Origin: Haloferax namakaokahaiae
GTDB lineage: Archaea; Halobacteriota; Halobacteria; Halobacteriales; Haloferacaceae
NCBI RefSeq assembly: GCF_042663225.1
Contig: NZ_JBHTAA010000005.1
Span: forward strand, 1,178,001 to 1,242,000
Reading direction: 5' to 3'
DNA length: 64,000 bases
Shown: positions 44,491-53,152 of the stretch, piece by piece
How positions within the stretch are numbered: position 1 is the stretch's first letter
How the letters are laid out: each line of letters opens with the position of its first letter
The notes under the pieces: model-generated
Databases searched by the model: none
Told to the model about the DNA's origin: nothing
The model's input: the letters and a program-made list of their open reading frames with translations, nothing else
Program-made: the position numbers and the translations under genes

Positions 44491-45594
44491 TTAGCTCTTC
44501 AGGCCACTCCCAGTCAGCGGCACGACCACGTCCTCGTCGGGCAAGATTTCGCCCGTCGCCCGCAACTGGTGGAGCGCCGCGGGAGCGACCGCACACGTCG
44601 GTTCGGTGTAGAAGCCGTGCCTGTGCAGGCGGTCGAGTTCGTCCTCGACGGCGGCCTCCGAGAGGGCGATTGCGTCGCCGCCGGTCTCCTCGATGGCGGT
44701 CATGATTTCGGTCTCACGAACCGGCTGTTGAATTTGAATCCCGTCCGCAACGTCGTTCGTCTCGCCGGTCGAGCGGTGAAGCGCGTCCGCAATCGGTGCG
44801 TACCCGGCGGCTTGCGCGCCGTAGAGTCGAGGAACGTCATCTATCCAGCCCGCTTCCCGGAGTGCGTCGAAGCCGCGGTAGGCACCGAGAAAGAGCGTGC
44901 CGTGGCCGAGTGGCGTGACGATTGCATCCGGGACCTCCCAGTCGCGCTGGGCGGCGAGTTCGTAGGCGAACGTGGCCGTTCCCGCGAAGAACGCCGGGTT
45001 CCACGCGTGACTCGCGTACCACGCGTCGTCGTTGGCGACGGCTTCGACGCAGGCGTCGGTGACGGCCTGCCGGGAGCCTTCGACGCGAACCGGCGTGGCA
45101 CCGGCGCGTTCGATGGCTTTCAGTTTCGACTGTTTCGCAGAACGCGGGACGTAGATTTCGGCGTCGATACCGGCGCGTGCGGCGTAGGTCGCAATCGCCG
45201 CGCCAGCGTTGCCCGAGGAGTCTTCGACGACGCGCTCGACACCCAACTCGCGGGCGAGCGAGAGCGTGGTCGTCGCGCCGCGGTCCTTGAACGAGCCGGT
45301 GGGAAAGACGTATTCGAGTTTGAACGCGGCGTCCCACTCGGGCGCGTCCACGAGCGGCGTCATTCCCTCGCCAAGGGTTGCGTGTGGTTCGGTGGGGAGG
45401 AAGTCTTCGAAGGCCCACAACCCGCGCCGGAGGTCGATATCGGCCGTCGCGGGGTCGGATACGTCGGGGAGGAAGTCGGTCTCGAAGTCCAGTGGGCCGC
45501 CGCACGAACAGCGCCACTGCCACGTCTCGTAGGTGGTGCCGCAGGCGGGACACGAGAGACGAAGCGTCGGTGAGAGCGAGGTGTCGGTGGGCAT
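44491..45594 (-). CDS. threonine synthase-like PLP-dependent enzyme with zinc ribbon
   Basis: The 367-residue protein starts with a zinc ribbon (Cys15, Cys18, Cys29, Cys31) and continues as a fold-type II PLP enzyme with Lys103 in Thr-Gly-Ser-Phe-Lys-Asp-Arg-Gly-Ala. It resembles threonine synthase (phosphohomoserine to threonine), but haloarchaea carry several paralogues, so ThrC is not certain. It follows the upstream deacylase gene with a 2-nt gap on the minus strand. Confidence 0.83.
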   Translation of the reverse strand: MPTDTSLSPTLRLSCPACGTTYETWQWRCSCGGPLDFETDFLPDVSDPATADIDLRRGLWAFEDFLPTEPHATLGEGMTPLVDAPEWDAAFKLEYVFPTGSFKDRGATTTLSLARELGVERVVEDSSGNAGAAIATYAARAGIDAEIYVPRSAKQSKLKAIERAGATPVRVEGSRQAVTDACVEAVANDDAWYASHAWNPAFFAGTATFAYELAAQRDWEVPDAIVTPLGHGTLFLGAYRGFDALREAGWIDDVPRLYGAQAAGYAPIADALHRSTGETNDVADGIQIQQPVRETEIMTAIEETGGDAIALSEAAVEDELDRLHRHGFYTEPTCAVAPAALHQLRATGEILPDEDVVVPLTGSGLKS

Positions 45595-45596
45595 GG

Positions 45597-46553
45597 TCAG
45601 TAGCTATCGATGTCGATGCCGACAGAGCAGACGTACTCGCCCGAGGCGACCTGTGGGAGTCGCCGGGCGCGCCAGAAGATGCCGCTGTGGTCCGCGGTGA
45701 CGCGAGATTTGAGTTGGCCGAACACGTCGGTGATTTCGAACAGCACGTCGCCGGCGCTCACTTCGTCGCCGAGCGCGCGCTTGAATCGGACGAGACCGCC
45801 CGCGGGAGAGCCGTACTGGTCGAATCCGCGGGCGCGGGTCTGGGGTTCGAGGTCCACGTCGCCGTCGAGAAAGCCGTAGCCGCGGAGGACGTTGTGGACG
45901 CCGCGAACGCCGAGTCGGATGCTCTCTTCGTCCCAGCCGACACAGCCGCCGAGTTCGGGGTCGATAGTCGGGATGCTCGCGTCGGGACCGGCGCGGGCGA
46001 GTTGGCCGTCCGGGCCTTTCTGGTCGAGGACGTACCCGCACCCGAACGTCTTGGCGAGCCGAAGGCACTCGGCGTGCATCCGGTGGTGACGGCCGCAGCG
46101 GACGCGCACCTCGTTTATCATCTGACTCGTGGAGCCCTGGTGCAAGTCGAGGATGAGGTCGGCACCGCGGGCGACTTTGAACGTCGCGTCGGCGATGCGT
46201 TCGGAGGAGGTGCCGCGCTCGTCGCCGGGATACGCGCGGTTCATCTTCCGGTCGTCGATGGGGTTTCGATGTTGGGCGACCTGAAACGCGTGGTAGTTGA
46301 CGATGCCGACGATGAGAATCGCCCCCGAAATCTCGGCGGGGTCGAGTTGCGGTACGAGTCGCTGGACGACGCCGACGCCGTTGAGTTCGTCGCCGTCGGA
46401 GGCGGCTTGGATGTAGAGCGTCTTGCCCGACTTCGCGCCGTTGATGACGGCGACGGGCAACCCGACGGTCCCACCGTCACGGGATTCACCCACTTCGAGG
46501 CGACCGACGGCCATCTCCCCGGGGGCCGCAGACGCAGTTCCCACAGTAATCAT
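45597..46553 (-). CDS. succinylglutamate desuccinylase/aspartoacylase family (M14-type) protein
   Basis: The 318-residue Zn hydrolase has 'ILDLHQGSTSQ' and the early motif in 'QAASDGDELNGVG', together forming the metal site, plus 'NPIDDRKMNRAYPGD'. The C-terminal part has a biotinyl/lipoyl-like beta-hammerhead ('GLVRFKRALGDEVSAGDVLFEITD'). It removes acyl groups from N-acyl amino acids or related compounds. ATG 46553 is used. It is translationally adjacent to the threonine synthase-like gene. Confidence 0.82.
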   Translation of the reverse strand: MITVGTASAAPGEMAVGRLEVGESRDGGTVGLPVAVINGAKSGKTLYIQAASDGDELNGVGVVQRLVPQLDPAEISGAILIVGIVNYHAFQVAQHRNPIDDRKMNRAYPGDERGTSSERIADATFKVARGADLILDLHQGSTSQMINEVRVRCGRHHRMHAECLRLAKTFGCGYVLDQKGPDGQLARAGPDASIPTIDPELGGCVGWDEESIRLGVRGVHNVLRGYGFLDGDVDLEPQTRARGFDQYGSPAGGLVRFKRALGDEVSAGDVLFEITDVFGQLKSRVTADHSGIFWRARRLPQVASGEYVCSVGIDIDSY

Positions 46554-46650
46554 ACCGCGAAGGTTGGACCCACCTCCCTTTAGAAATTCGGTCCCGTCAG
46601 CGGGATAGAAAAGCGGTGTCGCTTTACTTTGTGGGTCGCAACTGGCACCT

Positions 46651-46941
46651 GTGACAGACGACATTCCGGAGCGCCCACCGGGGGGTGGGCTGGTGCAGGC
46701 GCTCAACGTCCCGCGAAACGCCGGTATCGGTCTCGTGGTCGGGGTCGTCCTCGCCGCCGGTGCCTACCTCGTTCGCGTCCTCGAACTGTTCGGTCCGTTC
46801 GCGGGGACGCGACAGTACCCCGGACTCGGTGCCGAAGGCTGGTTCATCCTCCTCGCGTTCGTCCTCGCGTCGGCGACGGCGCTCTTGGTGACGGCAGTTT
46901 TGACCGTCGTCTCGGCGTATCGGCTGAGTAAAGAAGTCTGA
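46651..46941 (+). CDS. small two-helix membrane protein
   Basis: The 96-residue protein has two membrane helices (about 24-46 and 65-88) and a Pro-rich cytosolic N-terminus. The start is a GTG at 46651, as no ATG is available upstream of helix 1. The family is not recognised. Confidence 0.65.
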   Translation: MTDDIPERPPGGGLVQALNVPRNAGIGLVVGVVLAAGAYLVRVLELFGPFAGTRQYPGLGAEGWFILLAFVLASATALLVTAVLTVVSAYRLSKEV

Positions 46942-46965
46942 GTCACCACCCAGTCGAAGCCCGCA

Positions 46966-48174
46966 CTACTCGTCGAACTCGCGTTCGTCGCCGACGAGTT
47001 CGCCCAGTCGCTCGGCACCGGCGCGGGTCCCCTTGGCGATGATGACGTCGCCGCCGTTGAGCCGCGTCCGTGACCCGGGCGAGACGACCCACTCCTTGCG
47101 GCCCTGTCGGCGGACGGCGATGACGCGCATGCCCGTCTCGGACTTGACGCGCCGGTCGCCGAGCGTCGCGTCTGCGAGGTCGCTCTCGGGGGCGACACGA
47201 AGGCGGATGATGACCTCGTCGGACTCCTTGACGGCGGCGGCGACGACGGGGTGGGCGTCGATACCGTGGAGGACGCCCTCGGCGATTTCCAGTGCGGCGT
47301 CGCTTATCACCTCGGTCGCACTGGCGATGTGGACGAGACCGCGGAGCGAGACGGGGTCTTCGACGCGCTCGGCCGCGCGGAGCGTCCACGCCTCGAAGCG
47401 GGACTTGAGCGCGTCCACCTCGGCTTCGAGTTCTTCGACTTCTTCGGCGACGCCCTCGCTGTCGAAGAGCACTGCACCGTAGGCGAGGTCCACCGCGAGT
47501 TCGCTCATGTCCTTCATCAGGACGAGCGAATCGACCGCGCGTTCGAGGTCGCGGATGGTCGGTTCCTCTACCTCCGGCGGGTCGTACGACGACCCGGTGG
47601 CCGTCTCGTAGACCGTCTGGAGTCCGTCGTCACGGCCGCGAAGCAGGAGTACGTCACCCGCGCGCAGGACCGTCTCGTGGTTGGGGTTGGTCACCCACTC
47701 GTCGCCGCGGAAGATGGCGACGACGCGGACGCCGGTCTCGGTCTCCATGTTGATCTCGCCGAGCGTCTGCGACGAGTACGGCGACGAATTGGTGAGTTCG
47801 CAGCGAATCGTCGTCTCGACCGCTTCGGGGAGGGCCGCGCGAATCGCGTCCGGCAGGCCGATGTCCTCGATGACGACTTTGGCGATGTCGCCCGCGGCGT
47901 CCGCAATCTTTTCGGCGGCACCGACGACGCCGAGCACGGGCGCGAGTTCTTCGGCGTCTTCGGGGCTTCGGGCGGCCATCATCAGGCTCATTCGGGCTTG
48001 CAGTTGGAGGATGTCCATCCGCTCTTCGAGCGTGAGGACGGCCTCGGCGAGGTCTTCGTTGGCGTGGAGGACCGACGAGTACGAGAGGTCGATGAGCAAC
48101 TCGGCAGTGTCTTTCATCTCCGCGAGTACCGCCTTCACGCTGACGGGTTCGTACTCGACGTCCTCGGGGTTCAT
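46966..48174 (-). CDS. PhoU and TrkA-C repeat protein (potassium transport regulator)
   Basis: The 402-residue protein is an internal duplication: PhoU-like helices (about 10-105), a TrkA-C (RCK-C) domain (about 115-190), then a second PhoU-like (about 205-310) and TrkA-C (about 315-395) pair. 'TGVRVVAIFRGDEWVTNP' and 'TGMRVIAVRRQGRKEWVVSP' are the equivalent strands. TrkA-C binds small ligands such as cyclic di-AMP and controls K channels. No channel is beside it. ATG at 48174. Confidence 0.85.
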   Translation of the reverse strand: MNPEDVEYEPVSVKAVLAEMKDTAELLIDLSYSSVLHANEDLAEAVLTLEERMDILQLQARMSLMMAARSPEDAEELAPVLGVVGAAEKIADAAGDIAKVVIEDIGLPDAIRAALPEAVETTIRCELTNSSPYSSQTLGEINMETETGVRVVAIFRGDEWVTNPNHETVLRAGDVLLLRGRDDGLQTVYETATGSSYDPPEVEEPTIRDLERAVDSLVLMKDMSELAVDLAYGAVLFDSEGVAEEVEELEAEVDALKSRFEAWTLRAAERVEDPVSLRGLVHIASATEVISDAALEIAEGVLHGIDAHPVVAAAVKESDEVIIRLRVAPESDLADATLGDRRVKSETGMRVIAVRRQGRKEWVVSPGSRTRLNGGDVIIAKGTRAGAERLGELVGDEREFDE

Positions 48175-48457
48175 GCGCCCGGTTTCACGACGTGACGCTA
48201 AAAGACTTGTCAGGAATATCGGTGGCACCGTTGTTCGTACTAGGTACGCTGTCATCTGATATGACCACAGAGGGTGAGACATGGGCAGGCGAGCCATACT
48301 TAAACACGGCCGGATTTTCGACGAACGACGAACCGCGCGTTAGCAGGTGACGTTGAAGAAATCGAGCGACTTGACACCGTTACGAATTGTATGCCAGTCG
48401 ATAACATATACAACGAAACGATAACGCTTTTTTGATATGGTAAGCAACGTTCCGGGT

Positions 48458-49597
48458 ATGTCAGGCGAATTAAAACGGGGGCTGGAAGGTGTGCTCGTTG
48501 CGGAGTCGGAACTCAGTTTCATCGACGGCGACGCAGGGCAACTCGTCTATCGGGGCTACGCTATCGAGGACCTCGCGCGTGACGCAAGTTACGAGGAGGT
48601 GCTCTATCTCCTCTGGCACGGTGAACTACCGAATCGTGAGGAACTCGACGAGTTCGCCGCTGGGCTGGCGGCTCACCGCGACCTCGGCGACGGCATTCTC
48701 GAAGTGACACGCGAGCTCGCCGAACAGGACGAAGCGCCGATGGCGGCGCTCCGGACGCTCGTCTCCGCGATGTCGGCATACGACGAAAACGCCGACTTCG
48801 AAGACGTGACCGACCGCGAGGTCAACCTCGAAAAGGCAAAGCGCATCACGGCGAAGACGCCGTCGGTGCTCGCGGCCTACGCGCGCTTCCGCCGCGGTGA
48901 CGACTACGTCGCACCGAAGGAAGACCTCGGTCACGCGGCGAACTTCCTCTACATGCTCAACGGCGAGGAGCCGAACGAGGTGCTGGCCGAGACGTTCGAC
49001 ATGGCGCTCGTCCTCCACGCCGACCACGGCCTGAACGCTTCGACGTTCTCCGCGACGGTCACCGCCTCGACGCTCTCTGACCTCTACAGCGCGGTGACCT
49101 CCGCAGTCGGCACGCTCGCGGGGTCGCTCCACGGTGGCGCGAACGCGAACGTGATGAAGATGCTCAAGGAGATTGACGACAGCGACATGGAACCCACCGA
49201 GTGGGTCGAAGACGCCCTCGCCAATGGCAAGCGCGTCGCCGGCTTCGGTCACCGCGTCTACAACGTCAAAGACCCCCGCGCGAAGATTCTCGGCGAGAAG
49301 TCCGAGGCGCTCGGTGAGGCCGCAGGCGACATGAAGTGGTACGACATGTCGGTCGCCATCGAGGACTACATCGGCTCCGAGAAGGGTCTCGCGCCGAACG
49401 TGGACTTCTACTCGGCTTCGACCTACTACCAGATGGGAATCCCAATCGACCTTTACACCCCCATCTTCGCCGTCTCTCGCGTCGGTGGCTGGATTGCGCA
49501 CGTCCTCGAACAGTACGAGGACAACCGCCTCATTCGCCCGCGCGCACGCTACACGGGCGACAAGGACCTCGAATTCCCCAGTCTGGACGAACGGTAG
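48458..49597 (+). CDS. citZ: citrate synthase
   Basis: The 379-residue type II-like citrate synthase has the catalytic region 'LHADHGLNASTFSA', 'GSLHGGANANVMKML', 'GFGHRVYNVKDPR' and a final Asp in 'NVDFYSAS'. It condenses acetyl-CoA with oxaloacetate. Start ATG 48458 gives the length I recall for Haloferax CitZ. A TATA element at 48404-48410 lies about 27 nt before another in-frame ATG at 48437, so a leaderless start seven codons earlier is a real alternative. Confidence 0.95.
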   Translation: MSGELKRGLEGVLVAESELSFIDGDAGQLVYRGYAIEDLARDASYEEVLYLLWHGELPNREELDEFAAGLAAHRDLGDGILEVTRELAEQDEAPMAALRTLVSAMSAYDENADFEDVTDREVNLEKAKRITAKTPSVLAAYARFRRGDDYVAPKEDLGHAANFLYMLNGEEPNEVLAETFDMALVLHADHGLNASTFSATVTASTLSDLYSAVTSAVGTLAGSLHGGANANVMKMLKEIDDSDMEPTEWVEDALANGKRVAGFGHRVYNVKDPRAKILGEKSEALGEAAGDMKWYDMSVAIEDYIGSEKGLAPNVDFYSASTYYQMGIPIDLYTPIFAVSRVGGWIAHVLEQYEDNRLIRPRARYTGDKDLEFPSLDER

Positions 49598-50126
49598 AGC
49601 GCGCAGGAGACCGAACAGGGCACGGCACGGGCTTTTCTTTTTTAATCGTCCTCGGTAGCTTCAGCGCCGACGCTCCCGCGTTCTCGCAGGAGCGCGTCCG
49701 CGTGGTCTGTTCGGCCATCACGGGCCACGCGAGGGCGAAGATACGCCGCCAGACCGCGCGCAGGCGACCGAGGTCCATACCCGAATCAAGCAAGTTCCAC
49801 AAATGACCGTACCGAAAGCGGAACCCCCCGGCACAGACCAGTTAGAGACCGAAGTGTCAGTTATCCAAACTGAGAACGACACGTAGACGACATCCGTCAG
49901 ACGTAATTTTAACCCCGCCGCCGTCTTGCGATTTCACTTTCGATCCGGGTGGGGGATGTTTATATACTCGGGCGTCAGAGTGGAAGTTGCACGTCACACG
50001 CGTGCGTTCCCCCATTTCCCCCATCCCCACAGTTCTGAGCGGCGGCGCTCACCCCGTCGGTGAGACACCGACGCGGTGGCAAATCTTTCCCGAACGATTA
50101 AACACCGATAACGCAGACACCAGATT
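49598..50126. other. 530-bp intergenic region between citZ and ilvA
   Basis: A T-rich run at 49631-49643 after a GC-rich stretch is a probable citZ terminator. The middle contains no convincing gene; a short minus-strand frame starting at GTG and ending 'GAEATEDD' near 49643 is very weak. The right 170 bp holds a strong TATA box and the ilvA leader. Confidence 0.5.
49959..50078 (+). promoter_or_regulatory. upstream promoter and hairpin leader of ilvA
   Basis: TTTATATA at 49959-49966 predicts a transcript start near 49989, about 140 nt before the ilvA ATG. The leader contains CACCCCGTCGGTG (50050-50062) and CACCGACGCGGTG (50066-50078), which pair over 13 positions with one mismatch. A second TATA-like element about 27 nt before the ATG (near 50096) allows a leaderless mRNA. 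The long RNA could be a regulated leader or a separate small RNA. Confidence 0.5.
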
Positions 50127-51338
50127 ATGCTCTCTCTTTCGGACGTCGAAGACGCCCGCGAGCGCGTCGAGACGGTTGCACGACGCACACCGCTCGAATA
50201 CTCGCACACCTACTCGGACATGACAGGTGCCGACGTGCACCTCAAACTCGAGAACTTCCAGCGGACCGGGTCGTTCAAGATTCGCGGCGCGATGAACCGC
50301 ATCACGACGCTCTCCGACGAGGAGAAAGACGCCGGTGTGGTCACCGCGAGCGCGGGCAACCACGCGCAGGGCGTCGCTCTCGCGGCCACTCGCGCGGGCG
50401 TCGATTCGAAAATCGTGATGCCCGAACACGCGCCGATTACGAAGGTCAAAGCCACCGAGCGCTACGGTGGCGACGTGATTCTCCACGGCGTCGATTACGA
50501 CGAGGCGCAAACCAAGGCCCACGAGATCGAGCGCGCGGAGAACCGAACCTACGTCCACGCGTTCGACGACGAGTACGTGATGGCCGGACAGGGAACCATC
50601 GGCCTCGAAATCGCCGAAGACTGCCCGACTCTCGAAACGGTCGTCGTCCCTATCGGCGGCGGCGGCCTCATCTCCGGTATCTCGACGGCCGTCAAAGCGC
50701 TCCACCCCGACGCGCGCGTCATCGGCGTGCAGGCCGAACACGCCTCCAGCGTGGCCGACTCGCTCAACAAGGGGTCGATTCAGGAGTTGGACGAGGTGGA
50801 TACCATCGCCGACGGTATCGCCGTCCGACGCATGGGTGACCGAACCTTCGACGTGATTCGAGAGCGCGTGGACGAAGTCGTCACCGTCTCCGACGAGGAA
50901 ATCGCCGTCGCGCTCACCTACCTGCTCGAACGCTCGAAGACGCTCGTCGAGGGCGCGGGCGCAGTCGCGCTCGCGGCGCTGTTGTTCGACAAGTTCGACT
51001 ACGACGAGGGCGAGACGATCGTCCCAGCACTCTGCGGTGGAAACATCGACATGAACACCCTGACGACGGTGGTCATGCGCGGTCTGGTCGAGACGGGTCG
51101 GTACCTGAAGATTCGAACCGAGTTGAAGGACCGACCGGGGTCGCTCGAAAACCTCATCCAAATCATCGCCGAGAAGAAGGCGAACATCTACGCGGTGCGT
51201 CACGACCGGACCTCGCGGAAGATTGCGCTGAACGCGACGGAAGTCGAAGTGGACCTGGAGATGCGCGGCCCCGAGCACGTGGACGAGTTGCTCGCCGCAC
51301 TGCGGGCCGACGGGTACGAAGTCGCGGTACTCGACTGA
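50127..51338 (+). CDS. ilvA: threonine ammonia-lyase with ACT domain
   Basis: The 403-residue enzyme has PLP lysine Lys51 in Gly-Ser-Phe-Lys-Ile-Arg-Gly, 'ASAGNHAQGVA' and the glycine-rich phosphate site 'PIGGGGLISG'. A C-terminal ACT domain (about 325-403) should bind isoleucine or valine for feedback. It makes 2-oxobutanoate from threonine, the first step to isoleucine. RidA, which clears its reactive enamine product, is encoded 45 nt downstream. Confidence 0.94.
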   Translation: MLSLSDVEDARERVETVARRTPLEYSHTYSDMTGADVHLKLENFQRTGSFKIRGAMNRITTLSDEEKDAGVVTASAGNHAQGVALAATRAGVDSKIVMPEHAPITKVKATERYGGDVILHGVDYDEAQTKAHEIERAENRTYVHAFDDEYVMAGQGTIGLEIAEDCPTLETVVVPIGGGGLISGISTAVKALHPDARVIGVQAEHASSVADSLNKGSIQELDEVDTIADGIAVRRMGDRTFDVIRERVDEVVTVSDEEIAVALTYLLERSKTLVEGAGAVALAALLFDKFDYDEGETIVPALCGGNIDMNTLTTVVMRGLVETGRYLKIRTELKDRPGSLENLIQIIAEKKANIYAVRHDRTSRKIALNATEVEVDLEMRGPEHVDELLAALRADGYEVAVLD

Positions 51339-51383
51339 GCGGTTCCACCCTATTTTATCACCGCTTGGGGAATCTTGCCAGCT

Positions 51384-51770
51384 ATGAAGCGAATCATCGA
51401 GACTGACGACGCACCGGCGGCAGTCGGCGCGTACAGCCAAGCGACGACCAACGGCGACCTGCTCTTCACGGCGGGTCAGATTCCGCTGACGCCGGACGGC
51501 GAACTCCTCGACGACGAGGACATCGCCACGCAGACGACGCAGTCGCTCGACAACGTGATGGCCATCCTCGAAGAAGCCGGCGCGAGCGCCGACGACGTGC
51601 TCAAGACGAGCGTCTTCCTCGCCGATATCGACGATTTCGACGAGATGAACGAGACGTACGCGACCTACTTCGGCGAGAGTCCGCCGGCGCGCTCGGCGGT
51701 CGAAGTCGCAAACCTGCCCAAGGGCGTCGGCGTCGAAATCGAAGCGGTGGCCGTCGTCAGCGAGGAGTGA
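51384..51770 (+). CDS. ridA: RidA family enamine/imine deaminase
   Basis: The 128-residue protein has the full RidA signature: 'VGAYSQATTNGDLLFTAGQIPL', catalytic Arg in 'PPARSAVEVANLPKGVGVEIEAVA' and the final acidic residue. RidA hydrolyses 2-aminocrotonate and 2-aminoacrylate made by threonine/serine ammonia-lyases. Position directly after ilvA fits this. The start ATG 51384 follows a short spacer. Confidence 0.93.
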   Translation: MKRIIETDDAPAAVGAYSQATTNGDLLFTAGQIPLTPDGELLDDEDIATQTTQSLDNVMAILEEAGASADDVLKTSVFLADIDDFDEMNETYATYFGESPPARSAVEVANLPKGVGVEIEAVAVVSEE

Positions 51771-51973
51771 ATCCCACGACGAAGTCTGCGCTCCTCTGGG
51801 GCGTCGTCGGGATGCTCACGACGGGCGTCCTCGCGCAGGGTGCAGTCCTCTTCGGGGTTGGACCACGACTCTCGGTCGTCGCGGGCGTCGCCATGGCACT
51901 CGTCGTCGGCCTCGTCGTCGCTGTCGTGACGTATGTCATCGAACCCCGAATCGAATCGAAAGGAAGGGCTTAA
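51767..51973 (+). CDS. small two-helix membrane protein coupled to ridA
   Basis: The 68-residue protein has two membrane helices (about 7-28 and 35-57). Its GTG start overlaps the ridA stop (GTGA), so it is translated from the ilvA-ridA mRNA. Family unknown. Confidence 0.65.
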   Translation: MNPTTKSALLWGVVGMLTTGVLAQGAVLFGVGPRLSVVAGVAMALVVGLVVAVVTYVIEPRIESKGRA

Positions 51974-52002
51974 ATTAGTCACCCGGATACGTTTGGGTGT
52001 AA

Positions 52003-52083
52003 GCCAGGATGGCCGAGCGGTAAGGCGCACGCCTGGAAAGCGTGTTCCCTTTGGGATCGGGGGTTCAAATCCCTCTCCTGGCG
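52003..52083 (+). tRNA. tRNA-Ser (GGA)
   Basis: An 81-nt class II cloverleaf with acceptor GCCAGGA/TCCTGGC, anticodon stem CACGC/GCGTG around loop CTGGAAA (anticodon GGA), a long variable arm and discriminator G. Confidence 0.9.
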
Positions 52084-52088
52084 CTTCT

Positions 52089-52211
52089 CTCGAACTCAAC
52101 ACCCCGAGCAGCGCGTTTTATCGCGCTGCGAACGGCGAGTTCGAGGAAGCGTCCTCGTGAGGATTTGAACCAGCGAGCAAATCTCCGATTTGCGAGTGAG
52201 GTTCAAATCCC
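52089..52211. repeat. nested hairpins and T-arm hairpin after tRNA-Ser
   Basis: CTCGAACTC/GAGTTCGAG (52089-52097 with 52137-52145) encloses GCAGCGCG/CGCGCTGC (52108-52115 with 52122-52129), all perfect. GAGGA/TCCTC follows. Then GGATTTGAACC (52161-52171) pairs perfectly with GGTTCAAATCC (52200-52210), the T-arm of tRNA-Ser, and its loop holds GCAAATC/GATTTGC. Unlike other sites the direct copy does not continue into the acceptor stem. Confidence 0.85.
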
Positions 52212-52349
52212 GTTCAGTCCCACCCTCAAACATCTAATTCCCCCACAAACCCACTGTTGACACCCAATACACCCCGAATCCTGAATTTCAATATATTACC
52301 AAAGTGTGCAAAACATTCATCCCCATGGGAGTCGATGACACGATTGACA

Positions 52350-52520
52350 ATGCCTGACACCAAATCCGGCCGAGAGAAGAAAGGGCTCAACAAGCAGGCG
52401 CAGCTCGATGCGACCCTGTATGAGCAGGAATTGGAGGTGTTAGACGGTGAATCAGACGAGCCGCCGCTCGACGATACGAGCGGGGAGTTCATCGCGGACG
52501 AACTTCCCGAAGACGACTGA
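52350..52520 (+). CDS. small acidic haloarchaeal protein
   Basis: The 56-residue protein has a basic start (Lys-Ser-Gly-Arg-Glu-Lys-Lys-Gly) and a very acidic second half. Proteins of this form occur beside tRNAs in haloarchaea, but no family is recognised. The start at 52350 is the best guess; an ATG at 52335 is in frame. A TATA-like stretch lies near 52288-52295. Confidence 0.55.
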   Translation: MPDTKSGREKKGLNKQAQLDATLYEQELEVLDGESDEPPLDDTSGEFIADELPEDD

Positions 52521-52572
52521 CCCGAGACGCGCTCTCGACCCTTTTTATTGACGCACTCGAAACCCCCTGAGC

Positions 52573-52965
52573 GTGCCACACCGCGCCAACTACGCGACCG
52601 TGTTCCTCGGGTCGCATCTCCATCCGGACGGACAGTCACTCGACGTCGAGTGGGCGACAGACTGCGGCGACGAGACCGAAGCGTTCGAGTTCGACGTGCC
52701 GACCGACGACCCGCGAGAGCCGTACATCGGTATCCAGGCGTTCGACGTCGGCGAGTACGGTCACGAGATTCGTATCAACGGCGAGTCGCTGTCGGGCTTC
52801 GACATTCCGCCGAACGAAGGCTGGCAGTACTGGGTCGATACCATCACGGGCGCGGAACTGGTCGGTGGGACGAACACCCTCGAAGTCGTCCGCGACGCCG
52901 AGGGAGACGACGCGTTCGCCATCGGCACGGTGACGATTCACTGGAAAGAGCCGGTCGAACGATAG
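52573..52965 (+). CDS. uncharacterised haloarchaeal protein
   Basis: The 130-residue acidic, beta-rich soluble protein begins with GTG 52573 and has a jelly-roll-like pattern ('YIGIQAFDVGEYGHEIRINGESL', 'GTNTLEVVRDAEGDDAFAIGTVTIHWKE'). It resembles a small carbohydrate-binding-like beta sandwich, but no named family is certain. Confidence 0.65.
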   Translation: MPHRANYATVFLGSHLHPDGQSLDVEWATDCGDETEAFEFDVPTDDPREPYIGIQAFDVGEYGHEIRINGESLSGFDIPPNEGWQYWVDTITGAELVGGTNTLEVVRDAEGDDAFAIGTVTIHWKEPVER

Positions 52966-53112
52966 TATATAAACACCCGATTGGTGGACGCTGTTTGAGG
53001 TATGTTAGCGGTTGTCGTATTTTCTGTTGGGCGTCCCCCGAAGTCAACGCAGTCTGCTATTTCTCATCGTTATCGTGCGCAATTTACCGGAAGGTCCGAG
53101 ATTCGCACCTGC

Positions 53113-53127
53113 GACAAATTTATATAG
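53113..53127 (+). promoter_or_regulatory. strong promoter of the thermosome gene
   Basis: A BRE-like CGACAAA stretch leads into TTTATATA (53119-53126), centred about 25-30 nt before two in-frame ATGs (53147 and 53153). This fits a strong, heat-inducible haloarchaeal promoter with an almost leaderless mRNA. Confidence 0.65.
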
Positions 53128-53152
53128 AAGCACAAACAATCAGGCGATGACT

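Noticed and set aside
49530..49802. 90-codon minus-strand frame downstream of citZ
   Set aside because: It overlaps the end of citZ and its translation is rich in Arg and Pro with no sign of a conserved protein.
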